A stretch of 64,000 nucleotides of DNA, from assembly GCA_038025085.1 (NCBI GenBank), contig CM076146.1, forward strand, positions 22,796,001 to 22,860,000. Reading direction: 5' to 3'. Source of the DNA: Tetragonia tetragonoides (taxonomy: Eukaryota; Streptophyta; Magnoliopsida; Caryophyllales; Aizoaceae). Both the position numbers and the translations under genes were made by a program. How positions within the stretch are numbered: the stretch's first letter is position 1; every line of letters starts with the position of its first letter. This document shows, piece after piece, positions 12,401-24,968 of this stretch. Below the pieces are notes generated by a model. That model did no database searches. It was not told where the DNA came from and worked only from the letters and a program-made list of their open reading frames with translations.

Positions 12401-13837
12401 GTAACTGTAAACATCCTAGGTATAGTTTCACACTCAAATGAATGCAAACAAAGTATGTGGATGCTTTCTCTTAATATACGACACAAAAGAACTCAATTTC
12501 TATCACCCTAGTCGTAAGAGCTGTTAAAACGCGTAAATTCATTCAACAGCTTGAGTTGAAGCTTGTTTGTAACTGTAAAAATCGTAGGTATAGTTTCACA
12601 CTCAAATGAATGCAAACAAAGTATTTCGATGCTTTCTCTTAATACACAACACAAAAGAACTTAAATCTCTTTCACCCTACTCGTATGAGTTTTTAAAACG
12701 CGTAAATGCATTCAAAAGCTTGAGTTGAAACTTGTTTGTAACTGTAAACATCCTAGGTATAGTTTCACACTCAAATGAATGCAAACAACGTGTTTGGATG
12801 CTTTCTGTTAATATAAAACACAAAAGATCTCAAATCTCTTTCACCCTACTCGTATGAGCTTTTAAAACGCGTAAATGCATTCAAAAGCTTGAGTTGAAGC
12901 TTGTTTGTAACTGTAAACATCCTAGGTATAGTTTCACACTCAAATGAATGCAAACAAAGTATTTGGATGCTTTCTCTTAATATACAACACAAAAGAACTC
13001 AAATCTCTTTCACCCTACTCGTATGAGCTTTTAAAACGCGTAAATGCATTCAAAAGCTTGAGTTGAAGCTTGTTTGTAACTGTAAACATCCTAGGTATAG
13101 TTTCACACTCAAATGAATGCAAACAAAGTATTTGGATGCTTTCTCTTAATATACAACACAAAAGAACTCAAATCTCTTTCACCCTACTCGATGAGCTTTT
13201 AAAACGCGTAAATGCATTCAAAAGCTTGAGTTGAAGCTTGTTTGTAACTGTAAACATCCTAGGTGTAGTTTCAAAGTCAAATGATTGCAAACAAAGTATT
13301 TGGAATCTTTCTCTTAATATACAACACAAAAGAACTCAATTTCTATCACCCTAGTCGTAAGAGCTGTTAAAACACGTAAATTCATTCAACAGCTTGAGTT
13401 GAAGCTTGTTTGTACTTGTAAACATCCTAGGTGTAGTTTCACACTCAAATGAATGCAAACAACGTATTTGGATGCTTTCTCTTAATATACAACACAAAAG
13501 AACTCAAATCTCTTTCACCCTACTCGTATGAGCTTTTAAAACGCGTAAATGCATTCAAAAGCTTGAGTTAAAACTTGTTTGTAACAGTAAACATCCTAGG
13601 TATAGTTTCACACTCAAATGAATGCAAACAACGTGTTTGGATGCTTTCTCTTAATATACAACACAAAAGAACTCAAATCTCTTTCACCCTACTCGTATGA
13701 GCTTTTAAAACGCGTAAATGCATTCAAAAGCTTGAGTTGAAGCTTGTTTGTAACTGTAAACATCCTAGGTATAGTTTCACACTCAAATGAATGCAAACAA
13801 AGTATTTGGATGCTTTCTCTTAATATACAACAAAAAA
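9450..13837 (+). repeat. Irregular A-rich stretch
   Basis: B monomers are sparse (9450, 11815, 12151, 12489, 13332) and there is no stable period. The stretch holds a run of about 13 A monomers, some with AAACTTTTTTG and TAAAAATCC (10029 and 11549), and CAACGTGTTTGG forms. The B at 12489 has a type B front and a type A rear (TGTAACTGTAAAAATCG), so it is an internal chimera. Only satellite sequence is present. Confidence 0.75.
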
Positions 13838-16197
13838 GAACTCAAATCTCTTTCACCCTACTCGATGAGCTTTTAAAACGCGTAAATGCATTCAAAAGCT
13901 TGAGTTGAAGCTTGTTTGTAACTGTAAACATCCTAGGTGTAGTTTCACAGTCAAATGAGTGCAAACAAAGTATTTGGAATCTTTCTCTTAATATACAACA
14001 CAAAAGAACTCAATTTCTATCACCCTAGTCGTAAGAGCTGTTAAAACACGTAAATTCATTCAACAGCTTGAGTTGAAGCTTGTTTGTACTTGTAAACATC
14101 CTAGGTGTAGTTTCACACTCAAATGAATGCAAACAACGTATTTGGATGCTTTCTCTTATTATACAACACAAAAGAACTCAAATCTCTTTCACCCTACTCG
14201 TATGAGCTTTTAAAAACGGGTAAATGCATTCAAAAGCTTGAGTTGAAGCTTGTTTGTAACTGTAAACATCCTAGGTATAGTTTCACACTCAAATGAATGC
14301 AAACAAAGTATTTGGATGCTTTCTCTTAATACACAACACAAAAAACTCAAATCTCTTTCACCCTACTCGTATGAGCTTTTAAAACGCGTAAATGCATTCA
14401 AAAGCTTGAGTTGAAGCTTGTTTGTAACTGTAAACATCCTAGGTGTAATTTCACACTCAAATGAAAGCAAACAAAGTATTTGGATGCTTTCTCTTAATAT
14501 ACAACACAAAAGAACTCAATTTCTATCACCCTAGTCGTAAGAGCTGTTAAAACGCGTAAATTCATTCAACAGCTTGAGTTGAAACTTGTTTGTACTTGTA
14601 AACATCCTAGGTGTAGTTTCACACTCAAATGAATGCAAACAACGTATTTGGATGCTTTCTCTTAATATACAACACAAAAGAACTCAAATCTCTTTCACCC
14701 TACTCGTATGAGCTTTTAAAACGCGTAAATGCATTCAAAAGCTTGAGTTGAAGCTTGTTTGTAACTGTAAACATCCTAGGTATAGTTTCACACTCAAATG
14801 AATGCAAACAAAGTATTTGGATGCTTTCTCTTAATATACAACACAAAAGAACTCAAATCTCTTTCACCCTACTCGTATGAGCTTTTAAAACGCGTAAATG
14901 CATTCAAAAGCTTGAGTTGAAGCTTGTTTGTAACTGTAAACATCCTAGGTATAGTTTCACACTCAAATGAATGCAAACAAAGTATTTGGATGCTTTCCCT
15001 TAATATACAACACAAAAGAACTCAAATCTCTTTCACCCTACTCGATGAGCTTTTAAAACGCGTAAATGCATTCAAAAGCTTGAGTTGAAGCTTGTTTGTA
15101 ACTGTAAACATCCTAGGTGTAGTTTCACAGTCAAATGATTGCAAACAAAGTATTTGGAATCTTTCTCTTAATATACAACACAAAAGAACTCAATTTCTAT
15201 CACCCTAGTCGTAAGAGCTGTTAAAACACGTAAATTCATTCAACAGCTTGAGTTGAAGCTTGTTTGTACTTGTAAACATCCTAGGTGTAGTTTCACACTC
15301 AAATGAATGCAAACAACGTATTTGGATGCTTTCTCTTAATATACAACACAAAAGAACTCAAATCTCTTTCACCCTACTCGTATGAGCTTTTAAAACGCGT
15401 AAATGCATTCAAAAGCTTGAGTTAAAACTTGTTTGTAACAGTAAACATCCTAGGTATAGTTTCACACTCAAATGAATGCAAACAACGTGTTTGGATGCTT
15501 TCTCTTAATATACAACACAAAAGAACTCAAATCTCTTTCACCCTACTCGTATGAGCTTTTAAAACGCATAAATGCATTCAAAAGCTTGAGTTGAAGCTTG
15601 TTTGTAACTGTAAACATCCTAGGTATAGTTTCACACTCAAATGAATGCAAACAAAGTATTTGGATGATTTCTCTTAATATACAACACAAAAGAACTCAAA
15701 TCTCTTTCACCCTACTCGTATGAGCTTTTAAAACGCGTAAATGCATTCAAAAGCTTGAGTTAAATTTTTTTTGTAACTGCAAAAATCCTAGGTATAGTTT
15801 CACACTCAAATGAATGCAAACAAAGTATTTGGATGCTTTCTCTTAATATACAACACAAAAGAACTCAAATCTCTTTCACTCTACTCGTATGAGCTTTTAA
15901 AACGCGTAAATGCATTCAAAAGCTTGAGTTGAAGCTTGTTTGTAACTGTAACCATCCTAGGTGTAGTTTCACACTCAAATTATTGCAAACAAAGTATTTG
16001 GATGCTTTCTCTTAATATACAACACAAAAGAACTCAATTTCTATCACCCTAGTCGTAAGAGCTGTTAAAACGCGTAAATTCATTCAACAGCTTGAGTTGA
16101 AGCTTGTTTGTACTTGTAAACATCCTAGGTGTAGGTTCACACTCAAATGAATGCAAACAACGTATTTGGATGATTTCTCTTAATATACAACACAAAA
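13838..16197 (+). repeat. Fourteen-monomer higher-order unit, copy 1 (2,360 bp)
   Basis: Monomers start at 13838 (CTCGATGAGC), 14006 (B), 14174 (ACGGG form), 14343, 14512 (B), 14680, 14849, 15018 (CTCGATGAGC), 15186 (B, ACACGT), 15354, 15523, 15692 (GTTAAATTTTTTTTG), 15861 (CACTCTACTCG) and 16030 (B). The order is repeated exactly in the next copy. The T-run at 15761-15770 reappears at 18122, an offset of 2,361. Confidence 0.88.
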
Positions 16198-18558
16198 GAA
16201 CTCAAATCTCTTTCACCCTACTCGATGAGCTTTTAAAACGCGTAAATGCATTCAAAAGCTTGAGTTGAAGCTTGTTTGTAACTGTAAACATCCTAGGTGT
16301 AGTTTCACAGTCAAATGATTGCAAACAAAGTATTTGGAATCTTTCTTTTAATATACAACACAAAAGAACTCAATTTCTATCACCCTAGTCGTAAGAGCTG
16401 TTAATACACGTAAATTCATTCAACAGCTTGAGTTGAAGCTTGTTTTTACTTGTAAACATCCTAGGTGTAGTTTCACACTCAAATGAATGCAAACAACGTA
16501 TTTGGATGCTTTCTCTTAATATACAACACAAAAGAACTCAAATCTCTTTCACCCTACTCGTATGAGCTTTTAAAAACGGGTAAATGCATTCAAAAGCTTG
16601 AGTTGAAGCTTGTTTGTAACTGTAAACATCCTAGGTATAGTTTCACACTCAAATGAATGCAAACAAAGTATTTGGATGCTTTCTCTTAATACACAACACA
16701 AAAAAACTCAAATCTCTTTCACCCTACTCGTATGAGCTTTTAAAACGCGTAAATGCATTCAAAAGCTTGAGTTGAAGCTTGTTTGTAACTGTAAACATCC
16801 TAGGTGTAATTTCACACTCAAATGAAAGCAAACAAAGTATTTGGATGCTTTCTCTTAATATACAACACAAAAGAACTCAATTTCTATCACCCTAGTCGTA
16901 AGAGCTGTTAAAACGCGTAAATTCATTCAACAGCTTGAGTTGAAACTTGTTTGTACTTGTAAACATCCTAGGTGTAGTTTCACACTCAAATGAATGCAAA
17001 CAACGTATTTGGATGCTTTCTCTTAATATACAACACAAAAGAACTCAAATCTCTTTCACCCTACTCGTATGAGCTTTTAAAACGCGTAAATGCATTCAAA
17101 AGCTTGAGTTGAAGCTTGTTTGTAACTGTAAACATCCTAGGTATAGTTTCACACTCAAATGAATGCAAACAAAGTATTTGGATGCTTTCTCTTAATATAC
17201 AACACAAAAGAACTCAAATCTCTTTCACCCTACTCGTATGAGCTTTTAAAACGCGTAAATGCATTCAAAAGCTTGAGTTGAAGCTTGTTTGTAACTGTAA
17301 ACATCCTAGGTATAGTTTCACACTCAAATGAATGCAAACAAAGTATTTGGATGCTTTCTCTTAATATACAACACAAAAGAACTCAAATCTCTTTCACCCT
17401 ACTCGATGAGCTTTTAAAACGCGTAAATGCATTCAAAAGCTTGAGTTGAAGCTTGTTTGTAACTGTAAACATCCTAGGTGTAGTTTCACAGTCAAATGAT
17501 TGCAAACAAAGTATTTGGAATCTTTCTCTTAATATACAACACAAAAGAACTCAATTTCTATCACCCTAGTCGTAAGAGCTGTTAAAACACGTAAATTCAT
17601 TCAACAGCTTGAGTTGAAGCTTGTTTGTACTTGTAAACATCCTAGGTGTAGTTTCACACTCAAATGAATGCAAACAACGTATTTGGATGCTTTCTCTTAA
17701 TATACAACACAAAAGAACTCAAATCTCTTTCACCCTACTCGTATGAGCTTTTAAAACGCGTAAATGCATTCAAAAGCTTGAGTTAAAACTTGTTTGTAAC
17801 AGTAAACATCCTAGGTATAGTTTCACACTCAAATGAATGCAAACAACGTGTTTGGATGCTTTCTCTTAATATACAACACAAAAGAACTCAAATCTCTTTC
17901 ACCCTACTCGTATGAGCTTTTAAAACGCGTAAATGCATTCAAAAGCTTGAGTTGAAGCTTGTTTGTAACTGTAAACATCCTAGGTATAGTTTCACACTCA
18001 AATGAATGCAAACAAAGTATTTGGATGATTTCTCTTAATATACAACACAAAAGAACTCAAATCTCTTTCACCCTACTCGTATGAGCTTTTAAAACGCGTA
18101 AATGCATTCAAAAGCTTGAGTTAAATTTTTTTTGTAACTGCAAAAATCCTAGGTATAGTTTCACACTCAAATGAATGCAAACAAAGTATTTGGATGCTTT
18201 CTCTTAATATACAACACAAAAGAACTCAAATCTCTTTCACTCTACTCGTATGAGCTTTTAAAACGCGTAAATGCATTCAAAAGCTTGAGTTGAAGCTTGT
18301 TTGTAACTGTAACCATCCTAGGTGTAGTTTCACACTCAAATTATTGCAAACAAAGTATTTGGATGCTTTCTCTTAATATACAACACAAAAGAACTCAATT
18401 TCTATCACCCTAGTCGTAAGAGCTGTGAAAACGCGTAAATTCATTCAACAGCTTGAGTTGAAGCTTGTTTGTACTTGTAAACATCCTAGGTGTAGGTTCA
18501 CACTCAAATGAATGCAAACAACGTATTTGGATGATTTCTCTTAATATACAACACAAAA
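16198..18558 (+). repeat. Fourteen-monomer higher-order unit, copy 2 (2,361 bp)
   Basis: It repeats copy 1 monomer for monomer. The single-base length change comes from an extra A in the ACACAAAAAAACTC junction near 16700. It also has TTAATACACG for TTAAAACACG in its first B. The CACTCTACTCG monomer and the GTGTAGGTTCAC B are in the same relative place as in copy 1. Confidence 0.88.
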
Positions 18559-19738
18559 GAACTCAAATCTCTTTCACCCTACTCGATGAGCTTTTAAAAC
18601 GCGTAAATGCATTCAAAAGCTTGAGTTGAAGCTTGTTTGTAACTGTAAACATCCTAGGTGTAGTTTCACAGTCAAATGATTGCAAACAAAGTATTTGGAA
18701 TCTTTCTCTTAATATACAACACAAAAGAACTCAATTTCTATCACCCTAGTCGTAAGAGCTCTTAATACACGTAAATTCATTCAACAGCTTGAGTTGAAGC
18801 TTGTTTGTACTTGTAAACATCCTAGGTGTAGTTTCACACTCAAATGAATGCAAACAACGTATTTGATGCTTTCTCTTAATATACAACACAAAAGAACTCA
18901 AATCTCTTTCACCCTACTCGTATGAGCTTTTAAAAACGGGTAAATGCATTCAAAAGCTTGAGTTGAAGCTTGATTGTAACTGTAAAAATCCTAGGTATAG
19001 TTTCACACTCAAATGAATGCAAACAAAGTATTTGGATGCTTTCTCTTAATACACAACACAAAAAAACTCAAATCTCTTTCACCCTACTCGTATGAGCTTT
19101 TAAAACGCGTAAATGCATTCAAAAGCTTGAGTTGAAGCTTGTTTGTAACTGTAAACATCCTAGGTGTAATTTCACACTCAAATGAAAGCAAACAAAGTAT
19201 TTGGATGCTTTCTCTTAATATACAACACAAAAGAACTCAATTTCTATCACCCTAGTCGTAAGAGCTGTTAAAACGCGTAAATTCATTCAACAGCTTGAGT
19301 TGAAACTTGTTTGTACTTGTAAACATCCTAGGTGTAGTTTCACACTCAAATGAATGCAAACAACGTATTTGGATGCTTTCTCTTAATATACAACACAAAA
19401 GAACTCAAATCTCTTTCACCCTACTCGTATGAGCTTTTAAAACGCGTAAATGCATTCAAAAGCTTGAGTTGAAGCTTGTTTGTAACTGTAAACATCCTAG
19501 GTATAGTTTCACACTCAAATGAATGCAAACAAAGTATTTGGATGCTTTCTCTTAATATACAACACAAAAGAACTCAAATCTCTTTCACCCTACTCGTATG
19601 AGCTTCTAAAACGCGTAAATGCATTCAAAAGCTTGAGTTGAAGCTTGTTTGTAACTGTAAACATCCTAGGTATAGTTTCACACTCAAATGAATGCAAGCA
19701 AAGTATTTGGATGCTTTCTCTTAATATACAACACAAAA
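18559..19738 (+). repeat. Fourteen-monomer higher-order unit, copy 3, first seven monomers only
   Basis: It follows copy 2 from its CTCGATGAGC monomer at 18559 through B (18727), the ACGGG form (18895), 19064, B (19233), 19401 and 19570. At 19739, where copy 2 has a second CTCGATGAGC monomer (17378), this copy has ordinary CTCGTATGAGC and GAAACTTG, so the unit is cut after seven monomers. TTAATACACG is shared with copy 2, so copy 3 descends from copy 2 or from its source. Confidence 0.82.
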
Positions 19739-20076
19739 GAACTCAAATCTCTTTCACCCTACTCGTATGAGCTTTTAAAACGCGTAAATGCATTCAAAAG
19801 CTTGAGTTGAAACTTGTTTGTAACTGTAAACATCCTAGGTATAGTTTCACACTCAAATGAATGCAAACAACGTGTTTGGATGCTTTCTCTTAATATACAA
19901 CACAAAAGAACTCAAATCTCTTTCACCCTACTCGTATGAGCTTTTAAAACGCGTAAATGCATTCAAAAGCTTGAGTTGAAGCTTGTTTGTAACTGTAAAC
20001 ATCCTAGGTATAGTTTCACACTCAAATGAATGCAAACAAAGTATTTGGATGCTTTCTCTTAATATACAACACAAAA

Positions 20077-21088
20077 GAACTCAAATCTCTTTCACCCTAC
20101 TTGTATGAGCTTTTAAAAGGCGTAAAAGCATTCAAAAGCTTGAGTTGAAGCTTGTTTGTAACTGTAAACATGCTAGGTGTAGTTTCACACTCAAATGATT
20201 GCAAGCAAAGTATTTGGATGATTTCTCTTAATATACAACACAAAAGAACTCAAATCTCTTTCACCCTACTCGTATGAGCTTTTAAAAAGCGTAAATGCAT
20301 TCAAAAGCTTGAGTTGAAACTTGTTTGTAACTGTAAACATCCTAGGTATAGTTTCACACTCAAATGAATGCAAACAAAGTATTTGGATGCTTTCTCTTAA
20401 TATACAAGACAAAAGAACTCAAATCTCTTTCACGCTACTCGTATGAGCTTTTAAAACGCGTAAATGCATTCAAAAGCTTGAGTTGAAGCTTGTTTGTAAC
20501 TGTAACCATCCTAGGTGTAGTTTCACACTCAAATTATTGCAAACAAAGTATTTGGATGCTTTCTCTTTATATACAACACAAAAGAACTCAATTTCTATCA
20601 CCCTAGTCGTAAGAGCTGTTAAAACGCGTAAATTCATTCAACAGCTTGAGTTGAAGCTTGTTTGTACTTGTAAACATCCTAGGTGTAGTTTCACACTCAA
20701 ATGAATGCAAACAACGTATTTGGATGCTTTCTATTAATATACAAGACAAAAAAACTCAAATCTCTTTCACCCTACTCGTATGAGCTTTTAAAACGCGTAA
20801 ATGCATTCAAAAGCTTGAGTTGAAACTTGTTTGTAACTGTAAACATCCTAGGTGTAGTTTCACACTCTAATGATTGCAAACAAAGTATTTGGATTATTTC
20901 TCTTAATATACAACACAAAGAACTCAAATCTCTTTCACCCTACTCGTATGAGCTTTTAAAACGCGTAAATGCATTCAAAAGCTTGAGTTGAAGCTTGTTT
21001 GTAACTGTGAACAACCTAGGTATAGTTTCACACTCAAATGAATGCAAACAAAGTATTTGGATGCTTTCTCTTAATATACAACACAAAA
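20077..21088 (+). repeat. Six-monomer AAAAGGCG module, copy 1
   Basis: It starts with a monomer carrying CTACTTGTATGAGC and AAAAGGCG, followed by AAAAAGCG, CACGCTACTCG (after ACAAGACAAAAG), B (20584), a GACAAAAAAACTC monomer, and an ACACAAAGAACTC monomer with AACAACCTAGG. It is 1,012 bp long. The first monomer has AAAAGCATTC for AAATGCATTC, unlike the other copies. Confidence 0.8.
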
Positions 21089-21412
21089 GAACTCAAATCT
21101 CTTTCACTCTACTCGTATGAGCTTTTAAAACGCGTAAATGCATTCAAAAGCTTGAGTTGAAGCTTGTTTGTAACTGTAACCATCCTAGGTGTAGTTTCAC
21201 ACTCAAATGATTGCAAACAAAGTATGTGGATGCTTTCTCTTAATATACGACACAAAAGAACTCAATTTCTATCACCCTAGTCGTTAGAGCTGTTAAAACG
21301 CGTAAATTCATTCAACAGCTTGAGTTGAAGCTTGTTTGTAACTGTAAACATCGTAGGTATAGTTTCACACTCAAATGAATGCAAACAAAGTATTTGGATG
21401 CTTTCTCTTAAT
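20825..21412 (+). repeat. Duplicated segment, left copy (1,180-bp offset)
   Basis: This segment, with TTTCACACTCTAATG, GGATTATTTC, ACACAAAGAACTC (20920), GTGAACAACC, CACTCTACTCG and the rare B start CTAGTCGTTAGAGC (21258), recurs at 22005-22592. The shared rare variants cannot be chance. Confidence 0.8.
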
Positions 21413-22004
21413 ACACAACACAAAAGAACTCAAATCTCTTTCACCCTACTCGTATGAGCTTTTAAAACGCGTAAATGCATTCAAAAGCTTGAGTTGAAAC
21501 TTGTTTGTAACTGTAAACATCCTAGGTATAGTTTCACACTCAAATGAATGCAAACAACGTGTTTGGATGCTTTCTCTTAATATACAACACAAAAGATCTC
21601 AAATCTCTTTCACCCTACTCGTATGAGCTTTTAAAACGCGTAAATGCATTCAAAAGCTTGAGTTGAAGCTTGTTTGTAACTGTAAACATCCTAGGTATAG
21701 TTTCACACTCAAATGAATGCAAACAAAGTATTTGGATGATTTCTCTTAATATACAACACAAAAGAACTCAAATCTCTTTCACTCTACTCGTATGAGCTTT
21801 TAAAACGCGTAAATGCATTCAAAAGCTTGAGTTGAAGCTTGTTTGTAACTGTAACCATCCTAGGTGTAGTTTCACACTCAAATGATTGCAAACAAAGTAT
21901 GTGGATGCTTTCTCTTAATATACGACACAAAAGAACTCAATTTCTATCACCCTAGTCGTAAGAGCTGTTAAAACGCGTAAATTCATTCAACAGCTTGAGT
22001 TGAA

Positions 22005-22592
22005 ACTTGTTTGTAACTGTAAACATCCTAGGTGTAGTTTCACACTCTAATGATTGCAAACAAAGTATTTGGATTATTTCTCTTAATATACAACACAAAG
22101 AACTCAAATCTCTTTCACCCTACTCGTATGAGCTTTTAAAACGCGTAAATGCATTCAAAAGCTTGAGTTGAAGCTTGTTTGTAACTGTGAACAACCTAGG
22201 TATAGTTTCACACTCAAATGAATGCAAACAAAGTATTTGGATGCTTTCTCTTAATATACAACACAAAAGAACTCAAATCTCTTTCACTCTACTCGTATGA
22301 GCTTTTAAAACGCGTAAATGCATTCAAAAGCTTGAGTTGAAGCTTGTTTGTAACTGTAACCATCCTAGGTGTAGTTTCACACTCAAATGATTGCAAACAA
22401 AGTATGTGGATGCTTTCTCTTAATATACGACACAAAAGAACTCAATTTCTATCACCCTAGTCGTTAGAGCTGTTAAAACGCGTAAATTCATTCAACAGCT
22501 TGAGTTGAAGCTTGTTTGTAACTGTAAACATCGTAGGTATAGTTTCACACTCAAATGAATGCAAACAAAGTATTTGGATGCTTTCTCTTAAT
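22005..22592 (+). repeat. Duplicated segment, right copy (1,180-bp offset)
   Basis: It carries the same rare variants seven monomers later, including ACACAAAGAACTC at 22100 and CGTTAGAGC in the B at 22438. At its left edge a B monomer (21933) is joined to it within the common GCTTGAGTTGAAACTTG block, so the join is a B/A chimera. At the right edge the left copy continues TACACAACAC and this copy TATACAACAC. Confidence 0.78.
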
Positions 22593-23956
22593 ATACAACA
22601 CAAAAGAACTCAAATCTCTTTCACCCTACTCGTATGAGCTTTTAAAACGCGTAAATGCATTCAAAAGCTTGAGTTGAAGCTTGTTTGTAACTGTAAACAT
22701 CCTAGGTGTAATTTCACACTCAAATGAAAGCAAACAAATTATTTGGATGCTTTCTCTTAATATACAACACAAAAGAACTCAATTTCTATCACCCTAGTCG
22801 TAAGAGCTGTTAAAACGCGTAAATTCATTCAACAGCTTGAGTTGAAACTTGTTTGTACTTGTAAACATCCTAGGTGTAGTTTCACACTCAAATGAATGCA
22901 AACAACGTATTTGGATGCTTTCTCTTAATATACAACACAAAAGAACTCAAATCTCTTTCACCCTACTCGTATGAGCTTTTAAAACGCGTAAATGCATTCA
23001 AAAGCTTGAGTTGAAGCTTGTTTGTAACTGTAAACATCCTAGGTATAGTTTCACACTCAAATGAATGCAAACAAAGTATTTGGATGCTTTCTCTTAATAC
23101 ACAACACAAAAAAACTCAAATCTCTTTCACCCTACTCGTATGAGCTTTTAAAACGCGTAAATGCATTCAAAAGCTTGAGTTGAAGCTTGTTTGTAACTGT
23201 AAACATCCTAGGTATAGTTTCACACTCAAATGAATGCAAACAACGTGTTTGGATGCTTTCTCTTAATATAGAACACAAAAGAACTCAAATCTCTTTCACC
23301 CTACTCGTATGAGCTTTTAAAACGCGTAAATGCATTCAAAAGCTTGAGTTGAAGCTTGTTTGTAACTGTAAACATCCTAGGTATAGTTTCACACTCAAAT
23401 GAATGCAAACAAAGTATTTGGATGCTTTCTCTTAATTTACAACACAAAAGAACTCAAATCTCTTTCACCCTACTCGTATGAGCTTTTAAAACGCGTAAAT
23501 GCATTCAAAAGCTTGAGTTGAAGCTTGTTTGTAACTGTAAACATCCTAGGTATAGTTTCACACTCAAATGAATGCAAACAAAGTATTTGGATGCTTTCTC
23601 TTAATACACAACACAAAAGAACTCAAATCTCTTTCACCCTACTCGTATGAGCTTTTAAAACGCGTAAATGCATTCAAAAGCTTGAGTTGAAACTTGTTTG
23701 TAACTGTAAACATCCTAGGTATAGTTTCACACTCAAATGAATGCAAACAACGTGTTTGGATGCTTTCTCTTAATATACAACACAAAAGAACTCAAATCTC
23801 TTTCACCCTACTCGTATGAGCTTTTAAAACGCGTAAATGCATTCAAAAGCTTGAGTTGAAGCTTGTTTGTAACTGTAAACATCCTAGGTATAGTTTCACA
23901 CTCAAATGAATGCAAACAAAGTATTTAGATGCTTTCTCTTAATATACAACACAAAA

Positions 23957-24968
23957 GAACTCAAATCTCTTTCACCCTACTTGTATGAGCTTTTAAAAGG
24001 CGTAAATGCATTCAAAAGCTTGAGTTGAAGCTTGTTTGTAACTGTAAACATGCTAGGTGTAGTTTCACACTCAAATGATTGCAAGCAAAGTATTTGGATG
24101 ATTTCTCTTAATATACAACACAAAAGAACTCAAATCTCTTTCACCCTACTCGTATGAGCTTTTAAAAAGCGTAAATGCATTCAAAAGCTTGAGTTGAAAC
24201 TTGTTTGTAACTGTAAACATCCTAGGTATAGTTTCACACTCAAATGAATGCAAACAAAGTATTTGGATGCTTTCTCTTAATATACAAGACAAAAGAACTC
24301 AAATCTCTTTCACGCTACTCGTATGAGCTTTTAAAACGCGTAAATGCATTCAAAAGCTTGAGTTGAAGCTTGTTTGTAACTGTAACCATCCTAGGTGTAG
24401 TTTCACACTCAAATTATTGCAAACCAAGTATTTGGATGCTTTCTCTTAATATACAACACAAAAGAACTCAATTTCTATCACCCTAGTCGTAAGAGCTGTT
24501 AAAACGCGTAAATTCATTCAACAGCTTGAGTTGAAGCTTGTTTGTACTTGTAAACATCCTAGGTGTAGTTTCACACTCAAATGAATGCAAACAACGTATT
24601 TGGATGCTTTCTCTTAACATACAAGACAAAAAAACTCAAATCTCTTTCACCCTACTAGTATGAGCTTTAAAAACGCGTAAATGCATTCAAAAGCTTGAGT
24701 TGAAGCTTGTTTGTAACTGTAAACATCCTAGGTGTAGTTTCACACTCTAATGATTGCAAACAAAGTATTTGGATTATTTCTCTTAATATACAACACAAAG
24801 AACTCAAATCTCTTTCACCCTGCTCGTATGAGCTTTTAAAACGCGTAAATGCATTCAAAAGCTTGAGTTGAAGCTTGTTTGTAACTGTAAACAACCTAGG
24901 TATAGTTTCACACTCAAATGAATGCAAAAAAAGTATTTGGATGCTTTCTCTTAATACACACCACAAAA
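23957..24968 (+). repeat. Six-monomer AAAAGGCG module, copy 2
   Basis: It has the same order as copy 1 at an offset of 3,880 bp, about 23 monomers. It has AAACCAAG before its B and TTAACATACAAG after it, both shared with copy 3 but not copy 1, so copies 2 and 3 are closest relatives. Confidence 0.8.

Noticed and set aside
20483..20704. 73-codon plus-strand open frame (and 82 codons at 40856-41104)
   Set aside because: Both cross an A/B boundary and are open by chance; neighbouring equivalent copies are closed.
24667..24966. 99-codon minus-strand open frame, the longest in the window
   Set aside because: It spans nearly two monomers and exists because a one-base shorter junction (ACACAAAGAACTC) and local variants remove stops. 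It is composed only of satellite sequence.
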